Shown in pieces: positions 22,057 to 34,500 of a stretch of 64,000 nucleotides of DNA. This DNA comes from Clarireedia homoeocarpa (lineage: Eukaryota; Ascomycota; Leotiomycetes; Helotiales; Rutstroemiaceae). Below the pieces are notes generated by a model. It was not told the origin of the DNA. It did not search any database and saw only the letters and a list, made by a program, of their open reading frames with translations. The position numbers were made by a program, and so were the translations under genes. Each line of letters begins with the position of its first letter. Position 1 is the stretch's first letter. The stretch is from contig LNKV01000039.1 in NCBI GenBank assembly GCA_001465935.1, positions 186,001-250,000 of the forward strand, in the 5' to 3' direction.

Positions 22057-25000
22057 ACTGAAAGATTGTGGGCTGGGAACGAAATGAAATAAGAACCGGG
22101 CGCCTCGAGCGAAGTAGGAAAGTCGACTGATGCTTGGGATGAAGAATAGAGGAGGCCATGGACCATGAAGACCTTTATATAGAGCCCCAATGGCTACTTG
22201 GGCAAGCTTCTTGAGTCCCCCGCTCAATAGTTCCACGCATTATTGGAAAGTTCCATTTCAAGTTGGGAAGTTCTATGATCTTGGAACATTGGTGTTGCCT
22301 TGCAGGATGCGGAACATGGGTTTTGATTGTGCATCGTGAGATTGGCGCTTTTTTGGACATAGCCAGTGCTGACGGAACAAGAAAGAACAAGCTTGACGGT
22401 ATCGAGATCATGATACGGGGCTGAAAGATCAGGTTCATTTGTCAGATAATAGTTCATTTGGATATTATGCCGTGAAAAGAGTTGATGCGAATAGTAAACA
22501 GATCGTGCCAGCTCATGCCAACATTTGGCAGGAAGTAAACATGCAAGCCATCCGCAAAGCTTGACCAGCATTTGCAGAGCCCCGCGTGCCGAGAAAATTG
22601 TCAGTCGGGACGAAAATATACCAGATCTTTATGCCGTTGTAAGAACGAGTGTATTTGGTACAATGTGCAAGACTCCTCATGCAGAATTGAGCTCGTCAAG
22701 CACTTGGCATTGACGTTACTGGGTCCAGCTCAGCCTTTCAGTACGAACCCCCTTGCACATCAGGTGTAACCCCATATGCTGACCAACAAGCCGAAGAGGA
22801 GACATGGGGGTGGAATCCCGCTGTTATGGTAGTCGAGGATTGGGGAAAGCTCACTCGCCAAATAAGCTTTGCGCCGTCCGTATGACTATCGAGTCCGCAT
22901 ACGACATTCTGATTGCCATCTATACCGACAACTTTGTAGGTAATTTTGTCTGAGGTGAGCCTAGAAAAGAGGGGTAAGCAGCTTAGACCTTGCTCCTGCA
23001 TGCAATGGGCAATGCAAGATGCGGAGTGGTCCAGGGCGTAGTCCCAAGTATACACTAACTTATGACTCAAAAATCTGCAAACCTCCACGAAGTTTATTCG
23101 GGCTTATTCTTCAATGATAATGGTAGGTACCTGTCGTCAATGATATGATTGGCAAAGCACGATAACCGAGCTGCTTAATGAGGCTACGAGGTAACTCAAC
23201 CCGGAGATTCGGGTCAACTTAGGTCAAAATAAAGTAGCATTAAGTCAATAGTCTCATGAATGGCCAGATAAGTAGAACACGACGGTGAGCTATCGGAATC
23301 CGAATAGATAATACGAGGTCATGAGAGAGTCAACGTGAATTCAGGGCCCCTTGCCCCCTTAGCACCTCGCTAGATCGAATTTCTCCGTGATGGATTCCCA
23401 CAACTCAGGGACATTGATTAGAACCAAGGTCCTAACATACGGCTGATAATCCCACAGTTCCTTTTGAACCGAATCGCATTCAATCGTACACGGCATCGTG
23501 AAAGGGTCGCAAAATTCTGGAAGCGGGAAGCCGCACGGCATGCTCATTGATGTAAGCCAACAAGTTTCGGAATTCGGACGAAAGAAATGTAGGCTTACGA
23601 TGAAGGTTGACTTTAAAAAAAGAATAGAAGGATTTAATGGGCCAAAAGAGACGTTGTTCTTGAAGGCATTGTTACATGCATAATTCAGGCACTACAGTAC
23701 CGAATTGATGTAGGCATGGCTTGCAGGAACCACGAGCTACCGGGATTGTGCGGGATCTGCTTCAAGGTTGAGAGAATTTTGTTTCGCAAGCTGTAGATAC
23801 ATGTTTTGATACATGTTTTCATGCTTGATGGAGATCGACAATTGTTTCATGCCAGGCAGTCATTGACCTGAATACTCTTGCGTTGGCATGTAGTTGATTC
23901 ATTAGGATGTATTGAGACACCTGATCAAGTGGATAACAACTTCCATCAGCAAAGTTATCATTTGCGATAGAACAATGTCACATCGTCTGACAGCGTTTTT
24001 GGGACTATTGGGAAACATTTAGCGCCACCACATTTCTGTGGCTTGGAGCTTGAGCACGATCGAATCCCTGCGGTGGACAGCTAATCCTGCCTGGCTGAGA
24101 ATGCGAATTGCAGATGGAGCAATCCGAACTTAATGCTTACTCTTTGAAGCATGATAGAAGAACAGCCGCGGCGTAGCCCTAGCGTACAAGATCGAGGTGA
24201 ATGGAGATATCTAGACAAGGTGCTGTCAGCCTCGTGCTTCTAATTATAAGACGTGAGGATTTAACATAGCGACGTCACTCTGCCGTACCGTGTCCAGAAC
24301 CAGTCACAGATCTTTCACATGATACGAAAGTCATCCGATTTTCAGCATGACCTCTTTCGTCTTCAACGACGCTGGGTCAGACTAGATAGAAGAAATGCTC
24401 GCGAAGGTCAACGATGGAAACATTTGTCGTCTCCAATATTGAATAGTAGCGGTGTGAGCTGAGCGGTTTCAAAGCAATTAATATCTCGTGGCAGGACTTT
24501 CCGATCTGATTCAATGCAATCAATATCTGACTCCCCGTGTTGTGAGGCGCGGGACGTGAAGAAAGATAAATGTAGGTAAGGACAGTTCACGAGTACGAAA
24601 ATAGAAACATACTGTGGCTGAGGCACCACCAAAAAAAAATTCGGCACGTGCGTGGAGCTTTTGGTGTGGCTTTGCATGTCCCCAACTCCGAGACGCAGCC
24701 GAACCACAGCATACTCAATCTTGCGGCAGCCGAAATGAATTGCATCTAATCACATCTACTTGCTGGACAGGGTTTGGTGGACTTGCAGAGACAAATGCAC
24801 ATCACAGTCGCCTCACTGATGACCCATCATGGTGAGGAAAACATCATTGAGCGAAGATGTCTCACCTGGGGGGAGGCGGGGTAAGGCAGTTTTCTTCGTG
24901 TTGTCGTTCACTCTTATGCATTGATTGACTAGGCATGTGGTTTCTCAATGATTTCTCATACCAAAGGCCAACAGCATTTAGAACTCATGCAGATTCACGC

Positions 25001-25565
25001 CGAAGCCGCGCTTACTGCGCAGTGTAACCTTAATATGGGGCTGACTGCAACCCCACGAAACAATATAAGTTGTTGCAAGTCCGAGGCAACGAATCAGATG
25101 TTAGTGGTATGCATTTAAAAGTAATAGGTCCATAGACGCAGTTTAGTACTCTTCATTATCCATCTATCCATTCATTCCCTTTGTAATTCATGCCTCAAAA
25201 TTCAACAACTAAGAGCTGACTACGCGAGGATCAGGGAAGCATTTTACTATCATTTTAAGATCGGTCTCAGTACTACAAGATCGCATATCCGAGTACGGGA
25301 TAAGATATATTAGATTAGCTGCAAAGAGCGTGGATGTAGAGGGTACCTCTCTTAATATGTACATTCGAGCTCGTTTTCAAGCTATTATCTAGCCGCTGAC
25401 ACCTTCTCAGCTTCTTCAACGTGAGAATTCATCCAAAAGTTCTTGGAGCACTCTATTACACCGGTCATTAGTGTGGACACCGATTGCCTCGGGTGTGTAA
25501 AACTTCAGGTCTACTAATTACTTATTAATTAGCAATAATATCATTTACGTTAGTCGCTCTCGTGC
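22057..25565. other. Gene-poor upstream region of the laccase
   Basis: About 3.5 kb with no supported gene. The first few hundred bases are the laccase promoter and leader. Short frames on the minus strand at 22738-23088 and 23359-23547 contain Cys and look somewhat protein-like but have no recognisable family or good start, so they are not called. AT content rises to the right, toward the repeat island. Confidence 0.5.
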
Positions 25566-25630
25566 GAGAAGCTAGAGCGAAGGCATTGAGATTGAATGAA
25601 CTTGATTGATCTATCTGTCTATCTGCTCTG
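25566..25630 (+). repeat. Left copy of a 65-bp direct repeat
   Basis: This copy begins GAGAAGCTAGAGCGAAGGCA and ends CTATCTGTCTATCTGCTCTG. The partner at 26650-26714 differs at two positions. The two copies bracket about 1.0 kb that holds a minisatellite and a MITE. Confidence 0.85.
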
Positions 25631-25684
25631 GAGGCAGAAGCTTTGTAAATCTATCTACTACTATATCGGCTGTCGGGTTCAAAA

Positions 25685-26600
25685 GGTTAGTTCAAAAATT
25701 GGGTTCTGAATTCGTATTAGACACAGCTCGTAAGTAGGCTGCGCAAACGGTTAACCGTGGGATACCTATAGTATTGCCAAGACAATCCGCGGATTATCCG
25801 TTACAGAGCGGATAGTTGAAATCTCAGATAGTTAGTCTATAGGTAACCCGCGGATATCCACAAAGTATCCGTTAATCCGTGGATAATCTGTAAATATACA
25901 GATAATCTGTTAATTTGAGGATATTCCCAGAATAAGTAGGTATTTTAAGCCTTGAAGCCTTAAGTTTAAGGCTTCAAATCTTAATATTTTGGGGATATAC
26001 TTTTTATACTGATATTTATACTAAGTATAAAAGTTATCCAGGTATTTATATACTTTTTATATATTTATATATATACGGATTATCCGTGGATATCTACAGA
26101 CTATCTGTAATTTACAGAGCAGATTATAATTTTAAAAAACTATCCGCGGATTGTGAAAAGGGAGACTCTATCCGCGGAGCGGAGCGGTTCCGGATTATCC
26201 GCGGTTCCGGTTTATTTCTGCGCAGCCTACTCATAAGCTTGCATTCGAGTTGTTAGTTCGAAAATTTGAGTTCTGGGTCGGAATTGGATACAGCTTGTAA
26301 GCTCGTATTCGAGTTGTTGGTTCGTTCGAAAGTTTGGGTTCTGGATTGGAATTGGACACGGCTTGCAAGCTCGTATTCGAGTTGTTGATTCAAAGATTGG
26401 GTTCTAAATCGGAGTTGGACACGGTTCGCAAGCTCGTATTCGAGCTGTTGGTTTGGGAATTCGGTTCAAGATTCGGTTCAAAAGTTAGTTGCTGAATTGA
26501 TGTTGAACACAGTTCGCAAACTGTATTCGAAATGTCGGTTCAAAATTGGGTTCGAAGTCGGTTCAAAGTTGGGTTCGAAGTCGGGATTGTTTTTGGGAAC
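25685..26600 (+). repeat. About 70-bp minisatellite (CTCGTATTCGAGTTGTTGG units), split by a MITE
   Basis: Units of roughly 60-75 bp repeat with drift. Each has a block like CACGGCTTGCAAGCTCG, then TATTCGAGTTGTTGGTTC, then TTTGGGTTCTGGATTGGAATT. Four to five units lie from 26230 to 26600, and part of one lies left of 25735. The MITE at 25735-26229 interrupts the array. The array is non-coding. Confidence 0.75.
25735..26229. mobile_element. 495-bp MITE with 8-bp target duplication
   Basis: Terminal inverted repeats are TAGGCTGCGCA at the left and TGCGCAGCCTA at the right. Flanks are CTCGTAAG (25727-25734) and CTCATAAG (26230-26237), a 7/8 match, suggesting a hAT-type 8-bp duplication within the host minisatellite. 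The interior is AT-rich in the middle and contains repeated near-palindromes of the type ATCCGCGGAT / TATCCGTGGATA near both ends, resembling subterminal transposase-binding repeats. It has no coding capacity. The termini share TAGGCTGCG with the other MITEs in the window, but the interior differs. Confidence 0.8.
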
Positions 26601-26649
26601 TGAGATAGACCATTGTTTCGGAATCTCAAAGGAGAGGGCTTATAACTGT

Positions 26650-26714
26650 GAGAAGCTAGAGCGATAGCATTGAGATTGAATGAACTTGATTGATCTATCT
26701 GTCTATCTGCTCTG
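26650..26714 (+). repeat. Right copy of the 65-bp direct repeat
   Basis: Same sequence as the copy at 25566-25630 apart from two mismatches (GAAGG versus GATAG). It is followed by CTCTACTAACTACATAGC, which has no counterpart at the left copy. Confidence 0.85.
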
Positions 26715-27023
26715 CTCTACTAACTACATAGCTGCTTGAAGAAGGTTTATATCCTCAAGTTGTAGCAAATCAACGATTATAGTATATTCCGTAGCTTACA
26801 AATGAAAAATGATAGAAATTCGGCATTTGTGGATTATTCCTTGATCTGGGAATGCCCTTATTTATCGATCATGTGGGCGGTGGAGATGGCTGTGGACCTC
26901 ATTCTCACATCTCGTCATCACTACTTGTGTATCATACGCTCAGCACTCGACACCTGAACATTGAGCCAGAATGTACATGAATGTTTTTCGTGTAATCAGC
27001 ACGGATCGTTTATGATGAGCATC

Positions 27024-27318
27024 TGTTGGACTCAGTATAAGGTACGTGTTATGACTTATTCGGGACTATAGGCTCAATGGTATCCAATCATAGTAGAACC
27101 CGGACAAAGTCCGAATCATCATAATAGAGTGATTTATCTTGTGATTGATAAATCAGGCTAAATGCGAATCATCATAATAATCATCCTGCTATGATGATCA
27201 GGATGATCAGGAAGGCTATATAGACTGAAGGCCTCTTCTTTCCTTGGGAGCGACGTGCTCAACTCAAATAGTAATCTTTATTACTTAGTCACTACAATTG
27301 CCTCAAATCTCAATTACA
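27024..27318 (+). mobile_element. Possible solo LTR of a Copia-like retrotransposon
   Basis: The segment starts TGTTGGACTC and ends AATTACA, giving TG...CA ends. Inside are a TATATAG box near 27220 and a TTGGGAGCGACG block preceding CTCAACTCAAATAG, which has the look of a Copia LTR R/U5 region. No 5-bp target duplication is visible and no internal retroelement coding sequence is present, so this is a weak call. Confidence 0.3.
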
Positions 27319-27761
27319 TTCTTGTCGCTCTTAATATAAACCCTCGTACGTGCTCTTCGTATATGAGCACCCGGAGGCACGTCGTAACAGTACGTCAAGT
27401 TCAGTTACAGGAGGCTCTGACAGCGGGCCCGGTATAATCGAGGACGCGAAGAATATCCGCCTGGTATATGAAGTCTATACTTCTCTCGCCCTTTGCCCAA
27501 ACATATTTAATTGCTAAGCAGTACTTACACGCCTTTTATCTGACGCGCCCATAGGCAACTGGTGAGCTAAACCAATTACCTATTTACTTAGAATCTACCC
27601 GACACAATGTTTTTAAACAGCACTTCCTAGATCGGTTCTGTTTGTTAAAGCCCTCATGAATTTGAAATAGTACTAATATTGCTCTCACAGCTATAATCTG
27701 ATGATTCCCAATCACCGAAGTAATCGAGGTATGATTGGTTTTATGGCGTAGACATCGCAAA

Positions 27762-29003
27762 TGGATCTGGTTCGCCCCATTCGCACTTCAAGCCCATTGG
27801 TCTGGTCTGCCCTATTCGGCAATATGGCTCATTAGCTAGTATTGGTGAATAGGCCTATTCTATTGGTCGCAATTGACTAACGATCCCGGAAACCCGAATA
27901 GGCCGCTCTACCTGAATCGGCCGGATGTCGCCGTCGACCCATTTTTTGAGGTTATAAATATACAACCTTAGGGCAAGATATTAGAGCTATTACTAAGTTC
28001 TTCCTGAGTATTCTGAGTACGAAAGAGAAGGAGGAGAAGTTAGTATTTCTATCTACATCAATATAGTATATCCGGCCTATTCGGCCTCCTAGTCCCCTAG
28101 CCTCTTTTTCCTTCCCCTTTTTGAGATCTTCAACCCTCAATCCGACAGCTCAAACTGAGCTGAAAACTATTATAATTTATATCCTCAACACTATATATAG
28201 CGGCGATATAAGTAAGAGAAAGAATTCAGTATTTCAGCCCTATATCAATATAGTATATCCGGCCTTTTCAGCTAGAACAGCCTATTCGGATTTCGGAGCC
28301 ATTCGCCAATACTAACCAATAGACCGTATTTCCGAATGGGGCAGACCAGGTAAATGAGGTTGGTCGGATGGGGTAGAATTGAATATTGATGAATGGGCCA
28401 ATAATTGACGAATAGGCCGGCCGGCTCATACACGTGCACATACGGTTAGGGCAATGTAGTAGTCCTACATACCTAGGCCATTCCACAGAAAAAGAGGAGA
28501 TTTCTTTATTTGCTGCTACCTAGTGCATATTCCTAATGTTAGTAATACAAAATATGTAGATATCACTTGCTTATACCCTCTTAGACCAGGTTGAGAATAC
28601 AGGTGTATCCTTCAGCCTGTTAACCACTTCAACCACTTCCTCAACTACTTCATCTGTAGTTTTATCCACTTCAAGACACAGTTGCTGAGCAACTAGTATA
28701 TCCTCGTCAAACTCACTATAGTCTATCAGTAATTTCAACCTGTTTGCGTTTTCTTCGTTCCTGATTCCTACCTGCCTTTTAAGCTCCGGAAACTATCCCT
28801 CTACGCCTCCAGGCCCCCCAGTCACCTCCCTTTATTGAGCTGAGAATTGTTATAATATATCCTCAAATCGACAGATCAACAGCAGCAATTACGCCAGCAT
28901 CTACGCTAGCATTACTACGAAGTAAGGGGAGAATCAGTATTCGCCCCATCCACCAAGCTAATTGACCAATGGGCTTGAAGTGCCAACGAGGCGGACCAGA
29001 TCC
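27762..29003. mobile_element. Decayed inverted-repeat DNA element(s)
   Basis: The left arm at 27762-27802 matches the complement of 28963-29003 at 37 of 41 positions. The adjacent left segment 27801-27853 matches the complement of about 28299-28350 with mostly C/T and A/G differences. Between them lie AT-rich direct repeats sharing ATCAATATAGTATATCCGGCC (about 28058 and 28243). No transposase frame survives. The transition bias of the differences suggests repeat-induced point mutation, but no index was computed. Confidence 0.55.
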
Positions 29004-30082
29004 AGTGCTGCTGTCTATCGCAATTTGCTAATCGCGAACCACATGAAGGGGTCAATATCGCATAAAAATATAACATACGGTAGTAATGTGACCTCATGCT
29101 TCTCTTTGGCTTTGTTTCTTAGGGCGCCTCTTTTCTGACCCTGATATAGATGTCTTGTGCACGCAGGAAGTCTGTGCTTCGAATCCAAGCAACTATCTAT
29201 CAATGTGGCGCCGAGAACAATGTGTATCAGGCAACACAGGACTATAAGATTCCGGATTCACTAATGCCTGAAGTCTGCTACGTCCGATGACTCGTGACTA
29301 GTGAGGTCTCACGTTTGAATGAATACTCGTGGCCGTATCTGTGAGCAGTATCTGGCTCGTTGGTTTGTGGGTGGTCCAGTTTTATTGCCAGTTGATCGAT
29401 CATCGGCGAGCTTTGTTAAAGGTGTTGATGCCTCCGCATCTTAAAATAAATAATTGTCATTCCCGCGGCTTTCTCAGAAGAACGAGGAATGGAGTTTTTT
29501 GTGTTCTTAGAAGAGGAATTGCGAAGGCCTGGAATTTTGTCGGCCTGCTGGGTATCAAATGACAATTGATCTGAATCTGGTCATACATCTTTAAATTTGG
29601 CTTCATATGGGAAGTTACAAACGTGTTAGAACAGGAATAGAAATGATGTTGATATATAACAAATGAGGAAGGTGCTCGATTTTTTGAAGCACCCAATAAG
29701 AGCTTTCATGTGGCTTTGGAAGAGGTTTGATAGACTTGATGAGAGAAGTTGGCGTTTCACTGAGTTACTGTTTACTGCCTACGAGCTTCTCTAGCATCTC
29801 TCATTCAAACCCTAAAGATGATGTAAGTATCATACTTCAGTATGTATGAAACTTAGCTAACGAAATGTCACCCAGCACATTGCAAGAGCGATGGACGACG
29901 TTGAAAGAAACAACACTTTATCATAACTCTAGGATGTCTTTATTTTACTATATCCACTTCCCATTCTTATCATCATACTTTGAACTCCAATATCGTTTCG
30001 TTCGAACATAATATATTTCATCATAGTATAAAATTGTCGCTCTTTAATTTAACTATCATTATATTCTATTCACACAGGCAAG
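29004..30082. other. Spacer between repeat island and hypothetical gene
   Basis: No supported gene. The final 200 bp before 30083 is AT- and CT-rich and probably holds the promoter and leader of the gene at 30083. A CACACAG acceptor-like sequence lies 6 bp upstream of its ATG. Confidence 0.4.
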
Positions 30083-31522
30083 ATGGGTAGCGGGAGCCCA
30101 TCGAATTCAACGTTGTCGAATGGAAGAAAATCTCCCTTGAAAGTTGTAAGGAGGCGACCAACAGCAGGCGAAAGCACATCATCATCATCATCATCATCAT
30201 CGGCTGAAAGTTCTCAAGAATCATCTTCAACCCCAATTGAAGAACTTCCACTCTTATCACCATGGACTACCATAACTGACAACGCGCTACAACCTGTGCT
30301 TCCTCCCTCGAGTCCACGACCTCGCCATGCAAACCTTCCTACAAGCAACGTCGCATTCTCAAGTATTAGGACAGACGGGTCTCCTGATTCTGTAGATATG
30401 AACACTCTAGATGCCGAAACTGAGATCGACATACACATATCACATGAGGAGCTCATGTCTCGGCGACATTCCGTCATATTGAATGAGAAAAGAAATGATG
30501 ATACTGATGGCATACCTGGCGATATCACATTTTGGACCACCCTACTCATGATACGAAGGAGACAAGCGGAAACTGGTGAATTTCGATGTACTTCTACCTC
30601 CCGCTTTTCTCACCATGCAAGTTCTGTCTACTAACTATCTAATGAACTAGCACCTGCACCTCCATCTGCACCTCGTAAACGAATTCCGAGGCCCGATTTT
30701 GATATACCGAGATACAATAGACGGGGTCACTTAATCTGGCCACTCGAAAAAAACATGTTTGTGCAAGATTGGATGCAGCAACCACAATCCGAACCGTGGC
30801 GAGAACGACAGTCACAATCCGAACCGCTGCGACAACGACAGTCGCAACAACCTGGCTTCGTTGTCAATACAGACATAGGGTCTTCGTTTGCAGGATTCCA
30901 TGATAGATCAACCATCTTGTCCGCGGAAGACGAAGGCGAAACCGAAGCTGCCGAAGCTGCCTCCCAGCAAGATGAAAATATGTCAGCTCGCGATTACAGA
31001 ACTCCATCGACATCACTAGGTGTTGGGGGTCAGCTTTATAGTACTACGGCGAGAGGATACCTAAATCTATCATTCATGGATAAAGAACATGAAGAGTATG
31101 AGGATATAGACTCAGAAAATGCTGAGAATGTTTCGTCACATTCAGTAGCCCAACAATCAGCACCGGCGTTACCAACACGTTCACCACAGGTTCAACTGCC
31201 TTCCCCGCGACATTCTGCCGCACAACCGCCAAAATATTCACGGAGACAGAGTATGTATGGCCATATTGATCGGCCGCCTATGCCTGTGCTTATCGAGACA
31301 GCGAACACAGACTCGGAACCAATGGACTGGGAGCTAACGCCAGATGGGGCTCTTGTAGTCGATATTTCTTCTTCAAGGTTTCATGAAGCGCTCGAAGGGA
31401 GTCGAGATGGGCCTACCAATCAAGGATTGGAGCCAAATCCCCCACGGGGGGATACAGGAATGCAAGAAGATATCTTCATGTCAGGTGTTAGCCAAAATGG
31501 AGGTCCTTCTAGGGTAAACTAG
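30083..31522 (+). CDS. Hypothetical disordered Ser/Gln/Pro-rich protein
   Basis: I do not recognise this protein. Two exons, 30083-30587 and 30651-31522, flank a 63-nt phase-1 intron with a perfect CTAAC-type branch point and an AACTAG acceptor, giving 458 residues. There is a serine run at about residues 33-40. A basic proline-containing segment (PRKRIPRPDFDIPRYNRRG) follows the junction, and then comes a Gln/Arg repeat built on QSEPWRERQS and QSEPLRQRQS. Acidic and polar low-complexity sequence fills the remainder. No membrane helix, signal peptide or catalytic motif is seen. A regulatory or scaffold role would be a guess. Confidence 0.7.
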
Positions 31523-34500
31523 GGCAGAGCGAGACCAAGTGCAGCTCCGCTGATCTAGTAAATTCAGGGCTCGCGCATGACTGAAATGAAAAGATGTTGT
31601 GTTTAATAACATCATATATAGATAGGAAAGCAACTTAGTTAGGTGTGATGAACAAGCACAATCATTGGATTATTCTTATCCGTTCTTTTGTATGGTACTA
31701 TCTCGTCCCGAGAGTTCGGTAGCCATCTACCTATCAAGCGGGCCGAACGGGCGGGAACAGCGATGTGTAGTTAGTTACTCAGCCTTACCTATCAAGCAAT
31801 CAATCAATCGAGTTAAAAGTGTCAATCACTTCGGGAATTCCGTATCCAAGGCACCGGGACGATGCAATTCAATCCTAGAATTTTCAGTGGCCGATTGATT
31901 GATTATGAAGTCGGCAAGTTTATACTTTAAATCAACCTCTATCGGGTGGCAAGCTCCAATTTTCCCAAACCCGAGACCAGTCGTACAGAAACACCAATCA
32001 TCTGATTCTCACGCAAATCCCAAACCCCATTTTTGAAAGTGGTGAAGGGAGAACGATAAAGAGTGCGGGAAGATGCGGGAAGACCACCGCCATACCTGTG
32101 TTTTAGCTGAAGGATTCGGGCATTAGCCAATAAGCATCACCCTCCCATTTTTGTATGGGTGGAATCGATTGAGTTCGGGTTTCAACAGGAGAAGGTGAGG
32201 TTGTTATAAAGTTGACGACATTTCCACGCCCTTCGGACTTATGATGATGATTATCATGAAAGGATTGATGGATTTCTATTCTTACCGTGGCTGTACGTAG
32301 TAGTAAGTTTTTTAGGCTTTGCACTGCTGACAGTTGATCATATAGTATAGAGGAATAGACGGACGGCAAGACACGGGCGCTTATTTTACGAAAACGAGGA
32401 AAAGCAGGAACACCCGGGAAAAACGCATCGACGATGAGAGAAGGGTGAGATGAGAAGATGGGACGAACGTATCACGTCAGATGGCGTTATGACTTATATC
32501 AACCTAAGGAGGCAAAAAAGCTCAACATCGACTGAATGCCGAGAACAAGAAATCCATCAATCCGTCAATCCATCAACGGAACAAACTTCACAACAAGGCT
32601 TTACGGCAGGCTTCTTGCTGGTGTAATACGAAGCTAGTCGTCTCACATTGTTCTGGCTCGTTTGATCGGCTACTTGTCGCCTAGCTTTGATTCTGAGTAT
32701 GGTCGCGGATTTATGGGTATACGCGGATTTATGGGTATACGACGTACATGCAATCAATCAATCTGCACACCAGAGGTCGCCGCGACAAATTTGGCCTTCT
32801 CCTCAAGTGAGACCGGGACGATACGACCGTTTTTACTTGGCATGAAGATCAATTAGCTCCAGCGAGCGGAATGACATCCACATTAGGCAAACAACTGAGG
32901 GCAGCGTTATCGCAGCCGAGAGAATATGCGAATGGTGAATTTAGCAACAGAGATGAGGTTGAGGTTAGCTTCATGGTTATGGCACCGTTGTCATTTCGCA
33001 TTCGCCTAAGTCTCGAGGCTCTGTTTTATGGGTTCGATAACATTAGGGTTCGATGCTACTGCACTCTATCGACAGCGGCATATCGTCGGCGGCGCAGCAT
33101 AGACCCTAGTTGAATCAGCTGTGGGCGCTTCCGCAATCTACCTGTTGTCATTTTCGAATGTTCTATAGCACGTGGGATGAGTGAGGTGTGTATGGGGAAT
33201 GTAACATTCATGCGTGCGTGGGATGGTTTTTTGGCTTATGGTAGTTTGAGATTAACCTTCGTGTTTGAATTTTGGCTGTTTGGTGTGTGCAAGGTTCAGG
33301 GGAGTTAGTATATTCGGTACTTTTACTGGCTATCTGGAAGCGCGGAGGGCGTGATTCGAAACAAAGGAGGAAGGAAAGGATGAACGAAGGATTCACTTTG
33401 GCCGGCATCTAGGTTGGTGAACCAAAAGCTGCCCTTCGGGAAGTCGCTCAATGATCGAAATAACGGTGAGTGATGATACAGCATCGACCATTACGCATTG
33501 GGACATCGATATATCGTGCAATCATACTACCAACTAAGGGGACGGATAGCACTTCCATTCATGTGACCGGACCAGAAGCATACTAGCTCTGTGGGCCATC
33601 GGATCATGGACTTGTATGTTGCTCTGAGAAAGTGGACTGCTTCGGATATGATTACCCATTACGGGTGATTGTATACCGAGTGAGGGTAACCACTTTATCA
33701 TGCGATTGCGAAATCTGCCTAGCACATCGCAAGAAAAGGACTGAATAGACTAGCACCCATATTCATGGAGAGGTTTGAAAAGACGATGATCGACAAGTCT
33801 TTTAAGGATCAAGGCTTAGATTCCATTTATTTCCCACACAGCTTTTCCCACAGATGCCCACATTTGCACAGAGGTTTGTGGACCCCAATGTTTAATTCTT
33901 TTCTGTAGTTAGCTGGGAGTCGTAAGTCATGTTTTCGCTTAGATATGTACCAGGTGGGTACCCTTGACTCATTAGTACCGATTGGTAGAGGCTGTCACTT
34001 CGCCAACAGCGGCATTTGGCGGTGGCACCTTACCTGTTTGGGATGCAGTGCAGACGAGGAAGATAAAATGATTGGCGTGGTACGAAGTACTCCGAAGCGC
34101 CGAGTTCTGCTTTAGGCTGAGTACGGGGTGACAAAGGGTCGGATAGCAGCGATAGCAAAACAGTTTAGCTTCTAGCTTCTAGCTTCCCAGTTAGCTTTTA
34201 GCTTTTAGCTCTTACCGTTTTGGCTTTGCGGTCTGATGTTTTTGGCGGGTGTTTGTCTTCGTCTTACTGTTACTTCTTACAGTGGGCGTGAACGGCTGGC
34301 TGTGTTGTAGGTCAAATGGCATGACCGGAGTCAAAGAATGGTCAAATTGAGGTCGTATACGCTTTAGTTTGTTGTAAGAAGACTTCTTGATGGTACTGAA
34401 TGGCTGCACACTGATTGGGTTCTGCGAGGGTGCAGCGCCTGACAAATCTACAGAACCGGACTAAAAGCGAAGCCATGCAAGGGTAGTGCATGGAGGGGCA

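Noticed and set aside
22738..23088. 116-codon Cys-containing frame on the minus strand
   Set aside because: Somewhat protein-like but no ATG start, no family recognised and no matching neighbouring exon; too weak to call.
23359..23547. 62-codon frame beginning MSMPCGFPLPEFCDP
   Set aside because: Short, no recognised family, no splice-consistent extension; may be a gene relic but cannot be supported.
25685..26600. CRISPR-like repeat array
   Set aside because: Units are contiguous, drifted and without unique spacers; this is a minisatellite.
29101..29210. tRNA-like TTCGAATCC segment
   Set aside because: A box-B-like string occurs, but no matching cloverleaf arms or box A at proper spacing could be drawn.
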